IMG/VR virus record: IMGVR_UViG_3300046642_000296
Coordinates: 1-64,000 of that record
Source: a virus
Direction: 5' to 3' (one strand)
DNA length: 64,000 bases
The notes beneath the pieces were generated by a model. It did not search any database, was not told the DNA's origin, and saw only the letters and a list, made by a program, of their open reading frames with translations. A program made the translations under genes and the position numbers. Below are positions 63,973-64,000 of this stretch, piece after piece. The first letter of the stretch is position 1. Every line of letters begins with the position of its first letter.

Positions 63973-64000
63973 ATGACGCAATCGACGCTGCTCACACAGT
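63973..64000 (+). CDS. Start of the next early gene (truncated by window end)
   Basis: ATG at 63973 follows GGGGAAAGGG, a strong ribosome binding site. Only nine codons are visible (MTQSTLLTQ), so no function can be given. Confidence 0.5.

Noticed and set aside
1-64000. CRISPR arrays, insertion sequences, integrase or lysogeny genes
   Set aside because: None seen. No spaced direct repeats, no transposase motifs and no integrase or CI-like repressor in the translated frames. The only tandem repeats are inside fibre genes.

Overview
The window is most of the genome of a lytic podovirus of the N4 type (family Schitoviridae). The evidence is the gene order and one diagnostic gene. A 3,622-codon leftward gene carries the three catalytic motifs of a single-subunit T7-like RNA polymerase, the signature of the N4 virion RNA polymerase (vRNAP). 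It sits between a rightward replication block and a leftward virion block. The DNA is GC-rich, and the Rz/Rz1-type spanins and SleB-type endolysin indicate a Gram-negative host. I cannot name the host from the sequence.

Layout. (1) Positions 1-23857 read rightward (early/middle genes): a VWA/metallopeptidase-like protein (its 5' end is outside the window), dCTP deaminase, many small proteins, ThyX, an rIIA/rIIB-like pair, an HTH protein, a MazG-like protein, a RecD/Dda-type helicase, family A DNA polymerase, a RecB-like nuclease, a primase/helicase, a Tad2-like (DUF2829) protein, a RecA/Sak4-like ATPase, a single-stranded DNA-binding protein and a RuvC-like resolvase. (2) A bidirectional terminator at 23867-23900 separates two convergent transcription units. 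(3) Positions 23910-59730 read leftward (late genes): vRNAP and internal virion proteins, capsid and scaffold-like proteins, portal, a lysis cassette (holin, endolysin, overlapping spanins), tail fibre and tail-associated genes, large terminase and its neighbours. (4) Positions 59731-64000 read rightward again. They hold a gene-poor 0.8 kb control region followed by short early genes, including a DprA/SLOG-like protein and a small secreted protein. In N4 the physical genome ends lie between the terminase side and the early genes, so the linear ends probably fall in or near 59.7-60.8 kb.

Control signals. Two sites (60768-60785 and 61761-61778) have the architecture of N4 vRNAP early promoters: a 5-bp stem, a 3-nt loop that reads GGA on the template strand, a 4-nt A/T spacer, and a G start exactly 11 nt from the loop centre. 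A second recurring element, close to TTAGANATAAGTTTGAGG, occurs at least eleven times, almost always in intergenic DNA, and is a good candidate for the middle promoter of the phage's second RNA polymerase. The implied programme is as follows. Injected vRNAP transcribes the right-end early genes. A phage RNA polymerase encoded outside the window would then read the replication genes from the AT-rich elements. Late leftward genes would be read by another route, which in N4 is host RNA polymerase.

Functions are inferred from motifs and gene order by eye; no database search was run. Many small proteins have no recognisable family, and I say so in those entries.
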